The notes beneath the pieces are model-generated. The model was not told the DNA's origin. It saw nothing but the letters and a program-made list of their open reading frames with translations, and searched no databases. Of a stretch of 64,000 nt of DNA, positions 26,512 to 35,893 are shown piece after piece. The stretch is from the NCBI RefSeq assembly GCF_947072515.1, contig NZ_CAMTIG010000006.1, positions 42,445 through 106,444 of the forward strand, written 5' to 3'. This DNA comes from an uncultured Clostridium sp. (lineage in GTDB: Bacteria > Bacillota > Clostridia > Clostridiales > Clostridiaceae). The stretch's first letter is position 1. Each line of letters starts with the position of its first letter. Made by a program: the position numbers and the translations under genes.

Positions 26512-27321
26512 TTATTTTCCCTTTAAAAATACTGTTCCAATATTCTTTCCTTCTAAAATATCTATAACTACATTTGGATCTTCCCCATTTGCTAAAACCA
26601 TATTTACACCAGCTTTATTTGCCGTTTTTGCTGCCATAACCTTTGTAATCATTCCTCCAGTTCCAAATTCTGTTCCTGCTCCACCAGCTGCTTCTTCAAT
26701 CTCTTCTGTTATCTTTTCAATAACATCTAAAAGTTTTGCATCTTCATTGCTTCTTGGGTCTTTATCATAGAATCCATCTATATCTGAAAGAATTATAAGT
26801 AAATCTGCATTAACCAAAGTTGATACTATAGCAGATAAATTATCATTGTCCCCAAATCTAACTATATTTTCAATTTCATCTATGGAAACTGTATCATTTT
26901 CATTAACTACTGGTAATATTTTCATATCCAATAAAGTTTCAAATGTATTGCATACATTTTCTCTAATATGATCATCTTCAACTACATCTCTAGTTAAAAG
27001 AACCTGCCCTACTACATGACTAAATTCTGCAAAAAACTTACTATATATATGCATAAGTTCACATTGTCCTACTGCTGCAACTGCTTGTTTTTCTCTTATA
27101 GTTTGAGGTCTTTCTTTTAATTTTAATTTACTAACTCCTACCCCTATTGCTCCTGAACTTACTAATATAACTTCTTTTCCTTCATTCATTAAATCCGAAA
27201 TAACCATAGCAAGTTTTTCTATTCTTCTTAAATGTATATTTCCTGTTCCATGTGTTAAAGTTGATGTTCCTACTTTGATAACTATTCTTTTTGCCTTTTG
27301 TATCTCTTGTCTATAAGTCAT
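26512..27321 (-). CDS. proB: glutamate 5-kinase
   Basis: 269 residues. Amino-acid-kinase fold: VIKVGTSTLTH (about residue 14), EVILVSSGAIGVG (about 49), ENDTVSIDEIENIVRFGDND (about 139) and GTGGMITKVMAAKTA (about 220). The C-terminal PUA domain of the E. coli enzyme is absent, as in many Firmicutes. It phosphorylates glutamate with ATP, the first and feedback-controlled step of proline synthesis. First gene of proBA. Nothing resembling a T-box leader was seen in the short upstream gap. Confidence 0.96.
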   Translation of the reverse strand: MTYRQEIQKAKRIVIKVGTSTLTHGTGNIHLRRIEKLAMVISDLMNEGKEVILVSSGAIGVGVSKLKLKERPQTIREKQAVAAVGQCELMHIYSKFFAEFSHVVGQVLLTRDVVEDDHIRENVCNTFETLLDMKILPVVNENDTVSIDEIENIVRFGDNDNLSAIVSTLVNADLLIILSDIDGFYDKDPRSNEDAKLLDVIEKITEEIEEAAGGAGTEFGTGGMITKVMAAKTANKAGVNMVLANGEDPNVVIDILEGKNIGTVFLKGK

Positions 27322-27400
27322 TATTATTTTTCTCCTATACTTTAATTTATAACTTCTATTATAATATATTATCCACCTTTTCTAATACAGGTTTAATAAA

Positions 27401-27440
27401 AAAATAAAAAGCAGATGAAAAAATTTTTCATCTGCTTTTT
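27401..27440 (-). terminator. terminator of the 65-aa gene
   Basis: 17-bp near-perfect stem (27406-27422 with 27424-27440; the actual loop is formed by the central A/T), A/T-rich tails on both sides; 38 nt past the stop at 27478. Confidence 0.85.
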
Positions 27441-27477
27441 ATTTGGGTAAAAATCCTAAAAGGTGTGTTAGGTACTC

Positions 27478-27675
27478 TTATCTAGGACTTTCTTTATAAT
27501 TTTTAATTGTGCATTCGATACAATTTATTGATTCGTTAACAGCAGTTAATGAATCTTGTATCATTTTTTTATTCTCTGGTTTTTCCACAGTGTTTAGAGC
27601 TTGCTCTAAGCTACACTTAGCATCTTGTAATTCGTCTAATGAACAATGTACATTTTGAATCGCATTTCTTTGCAT
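27478..27675 (-). CDS. small conserved-looking helical protein, 65 aa
   Basis: 65 residues, soluble and largely helical, with four Cys (HCSLDELQDAKCSLE and INCIECTIKNY), which could bind a metal or form disulfides. I cannot name a family. The ATG at 27675 has AGGAGTG upstream and a strong terminator follows, so it is very probably expressed as its own unit. Codon use is like its neighbours. The role is unknown. Confidence 0.75.
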   Translation of the reverse strand: MQRNAIQNVHCSLDELQDAKCSLEQALNTVEKPENKKMIQDSLTAVNESINCIECTIKNYKESPR

Positions 27676-27912
27676 TTCTAATCACTCCTTTTACTTTTGT
27701 TTACATCCTTAGTATGTGTTTTTAACTTAAAATAATACATGCCTTTTTCAGGTTACGCATATATATTAAAAACAATTATTCTAAATTTTAGTATTTTTAC
27801 ATTTTCTTTTTGGTATTTTTCTATTCCCTTTCACATAGTTTTATATTATTATGTATATAAGTTTTATATTTATTAAATTTTTATACATAATATACATTTC
27901 TGGAGGTTAATC

Positions 27913-29256
27913 ATGAATAAAAACACAAAAAAAGATTTATTCAAATTTTTAATTCCTTCTATTATTGGTATTCTTTTATTTATGACTCCAATAAAAATAG
28001 AAGGAAATATTACTATCCCAATTGCTTTTTTAGCAAATAAAACAGTGGATATTTTTGGGCTATACCTTTTACATTTTGCAACAATTATAATTTCAATTTC
28101 AGCATTAGGAAGTATTCTAGCTAAAACTATTAAACCTAAATTCATAATGGACAAACCTTATTTTAAACATCTTTTCGATGTTACTCCAATCTGGTTATGT
28201 TTAAGAATTTTAGGTATGATATTTATCCTTTCTGCTAATTTTAAAATAGGTCCTGAAATGCTCTGGTCTTCAGATACAGGTGGATTTATTTTACATGATT
28301 TATTACCTATTTTACTTTCAGTTTTTTTACTTGCAGGATTTTTATTACCATTATTATTAGATTTTGGACTTCTAGAATTTATAGGCGCTTTACTTACAAA
28401 ATTTATGCGTCCAGTATTTAAATTGCCTGGTCGTTCATCAATAGATTGTATTACATCTTGGCTTGGAGATGGTAGTGTTGGAATATTACTTACTTCAAAG
28501 CAATATGAGTTAGGTTATTATACAAAGAAAGAAGCTGCTATAATAAGTACTAATTTTTCTGCCGTTTCTATTACTTTTTGCTTAGTTGTACTTGCTCAAG
28601 TCGGTCTTGATCATATGTTTGTACCATTTTATCTAACTATATCTTTAGCTGGAATTGTTGCAGCTATAATAATTCCACGAATTCCACCATTATCAAAAAA
28701 GCCAAATACATTTATAGATAATACTGAAAAGAAAAATCTAGAAACTGTTCCTGAAGGATATACTTCTTTTTCATACGGACTTGAAAAAGCAGTTGAAAAG
28801 GCTTCACTTGTAGCTCATCCAAAAGAATTTGTAATTGCAGGAACAAAAAATGTTTTTGATATGTGGATTGGAGTTTTAGCTATAGTTATGGCAATGGGAA
28901 CTATTGCTTTAATTATTTCAACATACACTCCTATATTTCAAATACTTGGAACACCTTTTATTCCAATTTTAAAATTATTAGGGGTTCCAGAAGCTGTACA
29001 AGCTTCTCAAACTATGGTAGTTGGATTTGCTGATATGTTCTTACCTTCAGTTTTAGCAAGTAGTATAACTTCGGAAATGACGCGATTCATCATTGCCGCA
29101 GTTTCAGTTACTCAACTTGTATATATGTCAGAAATCGGGGGACTTTTACTTGGTTCAAAAATCCCAGTAAATTTAAAAGATTTAATTATAATTTTTATAA
29201 CTAGAACATTAGTAACATTACCAATTATCGTATTAATGGCAAATTTAATATTTTAG
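27913..29256 (+). CDS. YjiH-family membrane protein (nucleoside-recognition/Gate domain)
   Basis: 447 residues with about 10 hydrophobic segments. The conserved stretch GRSSIDCITSWLGDGSVGILLTSKQYELG (about residues 174-202) and the C-terminal half (ETMVVGFADMFLPSVLASSI-like, SEIGGLLLGSKIPVN) match the YjiH/Gate family. Relatives are found near nucleoside or amino-acid uptake genes, but no substrate has been firmly shown. The ATG is preceded by GGAGG. It is monocistronic, ending at a short GC-rich terminator. Confidence 0.8.
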   Translation: MNKNTKKDLFKFLIPSIIGILLFMTPIKIEGNITIPIAFLANKTVDIFGLYLLHFATIIISISALGSILAKTIKPKFIMDKPYFKHLFDVTPIWLCLRILGMIFILSANFKIGPEMLWSSDTGGFILHDLLPILLSVFLLAGFLLPLLLDFGLLEFIGALLTKFMRPVFKLPGRSSIDCITSWLGDGSVGILLTSKQYELGYYTKKEAAIISTNFSAVSITFCLVVLAQVGLDHMFVPFYLTISLAGIVAAIIIPRIPPLSKKPNTFIDNTEKKNLETVPEGYTSFSYGLEKAVEKASLVAHPKEFVIAGTKNVFDMWIGVLAIVMAMGTIALIISTYTPIFQILGTPFIPILKLLGVPEAVQASQTMVVGFADMFLPSVLASSITSEMTRFIIAAVSVTQLVYMSEIGGLLLGSKIPVNLKDLIIIFITRTLVTLPIIVLMANLIF

Positions 29257-29264
29257 CATAACTA

Positions 29265-29291
29265 AAAGACTCGCGTAAGCGAGTTTTTTTA
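29265..29291 (+). terminator. yjiH terminator
   Basis: 6-bp GC-rich stem ACTCGC-GTAA-GCGAGT extended by A/T pairs and followed by seven T; 13 nt past the stop. Confidence 0.85.
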
Positions 29292-29403
29292 TCGAAATTT
29301 TTCATTTTCTAATTTTTGTTAATTTTTAATTTTTTCATACTTCGTAAATTTCTAATACATCTTCCTTCTTTATAATTTACTTATAAAAAGGAGATTTATC
29401 ATT

Positions 29404-29646
29404 ATGAAAACTTCAAATAAAAAATTTTTAATAATAATGGCAATTATCATTCTTGCTCCTAGTGTTATAAGTGCACTTTTTGCTGCTAAAACTAACCATT
29501 TAGCCAAATGGTACTTAATTGGATTATTTTTAGCTATTTTTATAATAATTTTTTCAATAAGTACAGTAAGAAGTTTCTCAAAAGGCTTTTTTACCTTCAC
29601 TGGATTCTTCTCTTCTAACAAAAAACAAGATGATAATAAAAAATAA
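29404..29646 (+). CDS. small two-TMS membrane protein, 80 aa
   Basis: 80 residues: a basic N terminus, segment 1 (about 7-27, KFLIIMAIIILAPSVISALF), a short loop, segment 2 (about 37-55) and a polar C-terminal tail (SSNKKQDDNKK). AAAGGAG lies upstream of the ATG and a perfect terminator follows, so it is likely a real gene. I recognise no family. It lies alone between yjiH and the convergent DHA2 pump. Confidence 0.7.
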   Translation: MKTSNKKFLIIMAIIILAPSVISALFAAKTNHLAKWYLIGLFLAIFIIIFSISTVRSFSKGFFTFTGFFSSNKKQDDNKK

Positions 29647-29683
29647 AAGGCTTTTTCAAAATAAAAATTTTGAAAAAGCCTTT
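29646..29683. terminator. bidirectional terminator between the 80-aa gene and the DHA2 pump
   Basis: Perfect 17-bp stem (29646-29662 with 29667-29683) and 4-nt loop, flanked by A runs and T runs; serves both convergent genes. Confidence 0.9.
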
Positions 29684-29686
29684 ATA

Positions 29687-31126
29687 TTATTTATTCATCA
29701 TATTCTTAACTTTTTTAGGTAATAAAATTGCGAATATTATAGTTATTACTGTCACTATAAATAAAACTAAGAAAATGCTATGAACTCCTGCAAAGAATCC
29801 ATCTTTCATTTGACTTTGAGTTAAATGAAAAATATTATTTAAAGGACTTAAATTATCAGGTGTTACCCCATTTATTCCTAACCCTTTAAAATGATTTGTA
29901 ATTCCCATATTCATAACAGCTCCAAATATAGAAACTCCTATAGTTTGCCCTAAAGTTCTTATTAATGTTGTTGTTGAAGTTGAAACTCCAATATCTCTTG
30001 GACTTACTGCTTCTTGTACAACTATAATAGAAGTATTTAATATACCACCAAATCCAAAACCGATTATAAACATAGCAAATATTAAGATTGCTATATTTGT
30101 ACTAACTCCTAAAATATCTACTATTCCCATTGAAATTATTAAAACAACCATAGCAACAATTATTACCTTTTTCTCACCATACTTTGGTAAAGTTTTAGAT
30201 AATATAAATGCTGTTGAGAACCAAGCTATAGACATTGGTGCTAAGAATAATCCTGATATTAAAGGACTATATCCTAATACATTTTGAGTATATATTGGCA
30301 TATATGATTGAATCGAAATAAGTATAACAGATACTATAAAACAGATTATGTTTATAATAATCGTAGTTCTTGTAAAAATTTTCTTTGGAACTATAGGTTC
30401 CTTTGCCTTTGATTCCACTATACAGAATATTATTAAACTTATTACTGCTAATATAATAAATCCAATTAGAAGTTTCATATCATGTGTTTCTAAACAAGCA
30501 AATAATAAAGCTACTATTGTTATAGTTAAAAATATCGATCCTAAATAATCTATTGTAGCTTTTCTTTTTACAACTGTTTCATGGAAATGTCTATTTATCA
30601 TATAGATACCAACAAGTCCAAAAGGTATATTAACAAAGAAAATCCAGTGCCATGAAAGTTTTGCAAGTATAGCTCCTCCAACAAAAGGTCCTAAAATACT
30701 CGCTACTCCCCATACAGTACTTAAAAATCCTTGCATCTTAGCTTTTTCTGATGTTTCAAATAAATCTCCGATTATTGTATATGTAAGTGTTAAAATTGCT
30801 CCTGCTCCTAATCCTTGAAGAGCTCTAAAAGCTATAAGTTCTACCATGTTTTGAGACAATCCACTAAGGGTTGTTCCAACTAAAAATACTATTATTCCTA
30901 TTGTTATGATTTTCTTTCTACCAAATAAATCAGATAATTTCCCGTATATAGGTGTGGAAACTGCTGATGTTAAAAGATATGCAGAAAAAATCCAGCTTAT
31001 AAGATTGTATCCATTTAAATCTCTTGCTATTGTTGGCATTGCAGTACTTACTACAGTTCCTTCAAAAGCAGCTAAAAATGTTACAAGCATTAAAGCTATA
31101 ACGACTAATCTTTTTTCTTTCCCCAT
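29687..31126 (-). CDS. MFS multidrug transporter, DHA2 (14-TMS) family
   Basis: 479-residue membrane protein. It has EGTVVSTAMPTIARDL (motif D1 region, about residues 23-38), YGKLSDLFGRKK (motif A, about 61-72) and GPFVGGAILAKLSWHWIFFVNIP (motif C, about 147-169). The pattern fits 14 segments and H+-coupled drug efflux. A second DHA2 pump of the same length lies at 1719-3158, but the two are clearly different genes. No regulator is adjacent here. AAGGAG precedes ATG 31126. Confidence 0.9.
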   Translation of the reverse strand: MGKEKRLVVIALMLVTFLAAFEGTVVSTAMPTIARDLNGYNLISWIFSAYLLTSAVSTPIYGKLSDLFGRKKIITIGIIVFLVGTTLSGLSQNMVELIAFRALQGLGAGAILTLTYTIIGDLFETSEKAKMQGFLSTVWGVASILGPFVGGAILAKLSWHWIFFVNIPFGLVGIYMINRHFHETVVKRKATIDYLGSIFLTITIVALLFACLETHDMKLLIGFIILAVISLIIFCIVESKAKEPIVPKKIFTRTTIIINIICFIVSVILISIQSYMPIYTQNVLGYSPLISGLFLAPMSIAWFSTAFILSKTLPKYGEKKVIIVAMVVLIISMGIVDILGVSTNIAILIFAMFIIGFGFGGILNTSIIVVQEAVSPRDIGVSTSTTTLIRTLGQTIGVSIFGAVMNMGITNHFKGLGINGVTPDNLSPLNNIFHLTQSQMKDGFFAGVHSIFLVLFIVTVITIIFAILLPKKVKNMMNK

Positions 31127-31234
31127 TATTTTCTCCTTTGTAAAGTTTTTTGAACAAATATTAGTTTAGCATACTTTTTCTCTTAGAGTAAGGTTAACAT
31201 TTTGTTAATATTACCTTTTTCTTACCAAATTGAT

Positions 31235-31266
31235 AAAGCCAGAAAAACCTTAGTTTTCCTAGCTTT
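31235..31266 (-). terminator. hairpin downstream of the SdpI operon
   Basis: 14-bp stem with two G-U pairs on the minus strand (31235-31248 with 31253-31266). It has no strong U tail, so it may be a weak terminator. It lies directly after the stop of the 39-aa gene. Confidence 0.45.
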
Positions 31267-31269
31267 ATT

Positions 31270-31389
31270 TTATGAATTCTTTTTATTTTTTTCCTTTTTA
31301 ACTGTCCAAAATATTACACCTAAAACCGCTAATATTATTATTCCCATATTAACGTAAGTCATTATAATTCCTGTTTTATCAATATACAT
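31270..31389 (-). CDS. 39-aa single-pass membrane protein
   Basis: ATG at 31389 with GGAG nine bases upstream, 39 codons and TAA. The sequence is a short head (MYIDKTGIIMTYVN), one membrane segment (about 14-28, MGIIILAVLGVIFW) and a basic tail ending KKEKNKKNS. It lies 19 nt after the SdpI-like gene, so it is probably the third gene of that operon. It is too short for routine gene calling. The size, single segment and Lys-rich tail resemble small accessory membrane peptides; no family is recognised. Confidence 0.55.
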   Translation of the reverse strand: MYIDKTGIIMTYVNMGIIILAVLGVIFWTVKKEKNKKNS

Positions 31390-31408
31390 ACTTTTTCTCC
31401 CTATAACT

Positions 31409-31735
31409 TTATTTTCTATTTCCCTCTGCATCAAATATCATATTTAAATATATTTCATCTATAATTACTGAAATAACTACTGTGCATATTAAAAAACCAT
31501 TTATTATTACACTAGTGTCAAACTTTCCTGTCATATCAATAAAAATAAAAAAAAGTATATTAAGAACTCCTACTATAATAAGTCCGATTCCACAAACTTT
31601 TTGAGCAGTATTCCATGTATCTTCATTTTTCTTTGCAATTCCAATCTTATATCCAATGGTACTTGGTTCTTTAGTATGAAACTTAATTAACAAAATTCCT
31701 ATAAAAAAAAGTATTATTCCAGAACTTAAATTCAC
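31409..31735 (-). CDS. SdpI-family membrane protein
   Basis: 108 residues with three hydrophobic segments. The cytoplasmic loop TIGYKIGIAKKNEDTWNTAQKVCG (about residues 26-49) is the signature of SdpI-like proteins (usual form GYRT..s.k.ee.W..a). In Bacillus subtilis, SdpI gives immunity to the SdpC killing peptide and signals through SdpR; many homologues are orphans. Here it lies between a PH-like membrane protein and a 39-aa membrane peptide. No sdpC-like toxin gene is visible. Confidence 0.75.
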   Translation of the reverse strand: MNLSSGIILFFIGILLIKFHTKEPSTIGYKIGIAKKNEDTWNTAQKVCGIGLIIVGVLNILFFIFIDMTGKFDTSVIINGFLICTVVISVIIDEIYLNMIFDAEGNRK

Positions 31736-31756
31736 AATACTACCTCCTCAGTTTTT

Positions 31757-32224
31757 TTACTGCATATTTATATCTGCATCAGTATCCTCTTTATATTTAA
31801 CTTCAAAATTTTTATTTTCCTTCAATTCATCATACATCTTTAAAGTTTCACTTATTGTTGTAGCTGAAATAAGATAATTCCCTGTCTTTGCTTTTATATA
31901 AACTCCTCCAGCATTATTATTCATTGAATATACCTGAACATTCTTATCTCCATTATATAAATCAAAATTATTTCCATTTTTCTTATTACATGTATATAAA
32001 ATATATCCTTTTAAATAATCTATACTCTGTATATCTCCTTTATTAATATCTACTGAAAAATTATTTCCAAATCGCCTAGTTAATTGAATACCTATATTTG
32101 TATTATCTTCCCTCACCATTAATACTGGCTTAGCCAAAATAAACTTACTAAATGAAATTAAAGGAATAATTGCCAATATTACAATCCATATCACTATTAC
32201 TTTCTTTTTTTTCACTATATCCAC
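31757..32224 (-). CDS. membrane-anchored protein, bacterial-PH-like
   Basis: 155 residues: one N-terminal membrane segment (about 8-28, VIVIWIVILAIIPLISFSKF) followed by an extracellular or cytoplasmic domain of short beta strands (VDINKGDIQSIDYLKG, YNGDKNVQVYSMNNNAGGVYIK) that looks like a bacterial pleckstrin-homology (SdpB/YdbT-like) fold. The assignment is by pattern only. It is the first gene of the SdpI operon, 21 nt upstream. Function unknown. Confidence 0.6.
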   Translation of the reverse strand: MDIVKKKKVIVIWIVILAIIPLISFSKFILAKPVLMVREDNTNIGIQLTRRFGNNFSVDINKGDIQSIDYLKGYILYTCNKKNGNNFDLYNGDKNVQVYSMNNNAGGVYIKAKTGNYLISATTISETLKMYDELKENKNFEVKYKEDTDADINMQ

Positions 32225-32607
32225 CTACTCTTAGCCTTTAAAAGAATATTCCGCAAAATTTTGCTACATATATTTTATTTATCTATTTAATTTTTAAGTT
32301 TATTTTATTATAACTCTTGTTATCCCAAACTTATTATATAAAACTATTTTTTTACATTTATATAATTTTATTCATTTTTAGGAAATTAATTTATTTATAA
32401 TATTATATTTTTTAACTTTTATTTTTTATTATTTTAGAGAATAATATAAACGATTTCTTAAAGCTAATTCGTTGTAATAATTTCTCATTTAAACTAAATA
32501 AAAACTATTAATTAACATATTTTTGAATAAATAAATTTCTTTTTCTTTAATTTAAATAAGATACTATTAATAGAGTGTTAATTGTTGATATATTAATATA
32601 AATCTAC
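32225..32607. other. AT-rich divergent intergenic region
   Basis: About 380 nt between the divergent SdpI operon and the sugar symporter. It is over 80% A+T with long T and A runs. No ORF with a ribosome site, repeat array or GC-rich hairpin was seen. Confidence 0.5.
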
Positions 32608-32661
32608 TTGCTTTATCACTGTACAGCTTATATAATAAATTTCGAAATCGTTTACCCGATT
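32608..32661 (+). promoter_or_regulatory. symporter promoter with operator-like site at the transcription start
   Basis: TTGCTT, 17 nt, TATAAT (32608-32636). The expected start falls in 32641-32661, which contains AATCG-N6-CGATT and also a CcpA cre-like sequence (GAAATCGTTTAC keeps the central CG and most key bases). A repressor bound here would block the symporter; whether it is CcpA or a sugar-specific repressor cannot be decided. Confidence 0.5.
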
Positions 32662-32697
32662 AATTTTATTCAAATTCAAACAAAGGAGTGAATCACT

Positions 32698-34092
32698 ATG
32701 TCTACACAACGAGCACAAACTACTCGTTCATTAAATAGTAATATCATATTTGTCATTGGGGCACTTGGTGGATTATTATTCGGTTTTGATACTGGAATAA
32801 TTTCTGGTGCATCACCACTTATACAAAAAGCATTACACTTAACAGTTTCAGAAATTAGTTTCGTAACTTCAGCTGTTCTTATAGGTTCTTGTATTGGAGC
32901 TTTAGGAGTTGGAGGTTTAGCAGATAAATACGGTCGTAAAAAGTTATTATTTATTGCTTCAATTCTTTTCATTGTAGGAGCTTTAATGTCAGCGTTTGCA
33001 CCTAACTTTATTGTTATTGTAACAGCTAGAATTATTTTAGGTTTAGCAGTTGGTTCTGCATCAGCATTAACTCCAGCTTACTTAGCGGAGCTTGCACCAA
33101 AAGAAAGACGTGGATCTTTAGAAACTCTTTTCCAACTTATGATTACTGCTGGTATCTTACTTGCATATATTGCAAACCTTGGATTCCTTAATCATAATAT
33201 TGCTGGTATTTCAGATTGGAGATGGATGCTTGCATCAGCGTTTATACCTGCATTAGCATTATTCATTGGTAGTATAATTTTACCAGAATCACCACGTTAC
33301 CTTGTACGTATTGGTAAACATACAGAATCACATCAAGTTTTAACAAATTTAAGACCTGATTATTCAACTGAAGAAGTACATAGCGAACTTCAAGATATTA
33401 AAAAAGCTAACTCTGAAGTTCAAAAAGGTGGAGTAGGAGAATTATTTAGAATAGCTAAGCCAGCTCTTATAGCTGCTGTTGGAATCATGTTATTCCAACA
33501 ATTAGTAGGAATTAATTCTGTTATCTACTACCTTCCACAAGTTTTCATAAAAGGATTCCATTTCTCAGCTGATTCAGCAATTTGGATTTCTGTAGGAATC
33601 GGTATAGTTAACTTCTTATCAACAATAATAGCTACTATCATTATGGATAGATTCCCTCGTAAGAAATTACTAGTATGGGGTGCTTTCGTAATGGGTATTT
33701 CATTAGCAGTATTATGCGTAATTAACTACACTGTAGATATACAATCAGCAGCTGTATTTACTATTATACTTATTGCAATATATATATTTGGATTTGCTGT
33801 TTCATGGGGACCTATTGCTTGGGTACTTATTGGTGAAATATTCCCACTAAGTGTTCGTGGTATCGGGTCATCATTTGGATCTGCTGCAAACTGGTTAGGA
33901 AACTTTATCGTAACTCAATTTTTCCTAGTTATACTTGTGCTTTTCCACAATAACGTAGGTGGACCATTCGGAATCTTTGCATTATTCTCATTCCTTGCAA
34001 TTCCGTTTGTAATCCGTTTCGTACCAGAAACTCACGGAAAATCACTTGAGCAAATTCAAGATGAATTATTAGAAAAAACTAAAAAGAAATAA
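32698..34092 (+). CDS. sugar:H+ symporter, MFS sugar-porter family
   Basis: 464 residues, 12 predicted segments. Family motifs: GGLLFGFDTGIISGA in TM1, GGLADKYGRKK, the central PESPRYLV motif (about residue 199), QQLVGINSVIYYLP and the terminal PETHGKSLEQIQ. Close to AraE/XylE/GalP/IolT symporters, so it imports a pentose, hexose or inositol with protons; the exact sugar cannot be read. Codon choice is more biased to A/T-ending optimal codons than in its neighbours, which suggests high expression. GGAG precedes the ATG. No catabolic genes are adjacent. Confidence 0.92.
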   Translation: MSTQRAQTTRSLNSNIIFVIGALGGLLFGFDTGIISGASPLIQKALHLTVSEISFVTSAVLIGSCIGALGVGGLADKYGRKKLLFIASILFIVGALMSAFAPNFIVIVTARIILGLAVGSASALTPAYLAELAPKERRGSLETLFQLMITAGILLAYIANLGFLNHNIAGISDWRWMLASAFIPALALFIGSIILPESPRYLVRIGKHTESHQVLTNLRPDYSTEEVHSELQDIKKANSEVQKGGVGELFRIAKPALIAAVGIMLFQQLVGINSVIYYLPQVFIKGFHFSADSAIWISVGIGIVNFLSTIIATIIMDRFPRKKLLVWGAFVMGISLAVLCVINYTVDIQSAAVFTIILIAIYIFGFAVSWGPIAWVLIGEIFPLSVRGIGSSFGSAANWLGNFIVTQFFLVILVLFHNNVGGPFGIFALFSFLAIPFVIRFVPETHGKSLEQIQDELLEKTKKK

Positions 34093-34095
34093 TAT

Positions 34096-34135
34096 AAAAA
34101 ACACCATTAAGTAACGGACACTTAATGGTGTTTTT
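34096..34135 (+). terminator. sugar symporter terminator
   Basis: 16-bp perfect stem (about 34097-34112 with 34120-34135), 7-nt loop, T tail; 4 nt past the stop. Confidence 0.9.
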
Positions 34136-34195
34136 ATTTAATAAAACTTTTAGCTCTAATATTTATTTTTATATTCTATCAATCAACTATTAAAT

Positions 34196-35890
34196 TTATT
34201 TTATTTTTAATCTTCTATATCTACTAAAAGCAGCCATGATTTCTTGTTTTCTTGGAAGTGCTAGAGTTCCAACTCCACCTTTTGAACCACTTAGAGATAT
34301 TAAACCTTCTTTTCTTATATCTTCTAAAACTTTATCTATTGCTTCATTCAATGTAATTTTATTATTTGCTATTTTCTCATCTACAAGTTTTAAAATATTT
34401 GCTATAGTAGAAACTTGTTCTTTATCTACTAATTGCTCTACAAATCTTAAGCTTACTTCATCTCTATTTATTACAAAACCATCTGTACCTAGAGTTTTTA
34501 TTTTAACTCCTTTAGGTCCTTTTTCTACTGATCCTTTTCCTAACACTCTATTTAAGTTTATATTTATTTTTACATCTCTTTCTTGAATTCTTTTTAATAT
34601 TAATCCTGTTGCTAACTGTTTGGCTTTAACTGTAACATCTTTAGCTTCATAGCTATCCATTTGAATCACTGTATCCGCTATATCAAAGTAATCTCCTGAA
34701 CTTCCTACAACTATTATAGTCGATGTATCACACTGATTATAAAGTCCTTTAACTAGCTCTATAAATGGTGTTATAGGTTCTTTTTCTTTTGATACAAGAC
34801 TTTGCATCACATCATCTCTTATCATAAAGTTTGTAGCTGATGTGTCTTCATCTATAAGTATTGTTTTAGATCCTGATTCTAAGGCTTCCACTATATTAGC
34901 GGCTTGCGATGTACTTCCACTTGCATTTTCTGAAGTAAATTTTTCTGTACTTTTACCATTTGGAAGATTATTTATAAATAAAGAAATATCATCATTTAAT
35001 ATACATCTTCCATCTTCAGCTCTAACCTTCATAGCTGTTCTATCTGATATAACATACTCTCTTCCATCACCTTCAATATGGTTATATACTCCAAGTTCTA
35101 GCGCATTTAAAAGTGTTGATTTACCATGATATCCCCCACCAACTATAAGTGTTATACCTTTTTTAATTCCCATTCCTTTTATCTCTTCTCCAAAAGGAAT
35201 CTTCATAGTTACTTCCATTGATTTTGGCGAAATAAATTTCTTTCCATCTTTAAGTGGTCTAGTTGATATACCACTTTCTCTTGGAAGTATTGATTCATTT
35301 GCTACAAAAGCTATAAGTCCATTTCTTATAAGCTCTTCCCTTATAAACTCTTGATTCTCTACAAGTTCTATTCTCTTTTTTAATTTTTCTTTATTTATAT
35401 TTCCATATAAAAGACTATCTTCTACTACATTAGGTAAAAAATCAAAAAGAATTTTTTCAAGTTCTCTCCCTAGAACTGTTCTACCTCTAGCAGGAAATCC
35501 CACTTCAAATCTTGCCTCTATTTTTTCATTAGTTATAACTATTGCCGTTCTATCTAATATTTCTTGAGGACATCTGCTTATATTAACTATTCCACTTTTA
35601 CCTGACCCCATAACTCTTCCACAAAATTTATTTATATTTAAGCTAAAAAGTCTAGTTAAGAAATCTCCCATGGCAACTCTTTTATGCTCTTTATCAAATA
35701 ACTCTTTAGAAAATGTATTTTTCACACCTACTCTTATTCTTGATGGCGCTGCAAAAGGATCTCCTTGAACATGATCTATATATAAAGTATATTTATCAAA
35801 CTCCCATACCCCCTCAAGCTCTTTATAGGCTTTATATCCTCTACCATCAATCTTATTGATACTCTTCTTAAGTTCTTCTTTATTTCTCAT
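34196..35890 (-). CDS. ABC-class ATPase domain protein (COG3044/PF09818-like)
   Basis: 564 residues, soluble. Walker A is GGGYHGKSTLLNALE (about residue 251), with a downstream Walker B/acidic motif TILIDEDTSATNFMIRD (about 344), the unusual DEDTSATN pattern of the predicted ABC-class ATPases. There is no permease partner, so this is not a transporter subunit. The function of the family is unknown. It starts 3 nt after the DUF1836 stop. The C terminus is basic (RKQEIMAAFSRYRRLKIK), compatible with nucleic-acid contact. Confidence 0.85.
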   Translation of the reverse strand: MRNKEELKKSINKIDGRGYKAYKELEGVWEFDKYTLYIDHVQGDPFAAPSRIRVGVKNTFSKELFDKEHKRVAMGDFLTRLFSLNINKFCGRVMGSGKSGIVNISRCPQEILDRTAIVITNEKIEARFEVGFPARGRTVLGRELEKILFDFLPNVVEDSLLYGNINKEKLKKRIELVENQEFIREELIRNGLIAFVANESILPRESGISTRPLKDGKKFISPKSMEVTMKIPFGEEIKGMGIKKGITLIVGGGYHGKSTLLNALELGVYNHIEGDGREYVISDRTAMKVRAEDGRCILNDDISLFINNLPNGKSTEKFTSENASGSTSQAANIVEALESGSKTILIDEDTSATNFMIRDDVMQSLVSKEKEPITPFIELVKGLYNQCDTSTIIVVGSSGDYFDIADTVIQMDSYEAKDVTVKAKQLATGLILKRIQERDVKININLNRVLGKGSVEKGPKGVKIKTLGTDGFVINRDEVSLRFVEQLVDKEQVSTIANILKLVDEKIANNKITLNEAIDKVLEDIRKEGLISLSGSKGGVGTLALPRKQEIMAAFSRYRRLKIK

Positions 35891-35893
35891 TAT

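Noticed and set aside
32641..32661. Firm CcpA cre site at the sugar symporter
   Set aside because: It matches only part of the cre consensus and overlaps another dyad, so it is reported only as an operator-like site.
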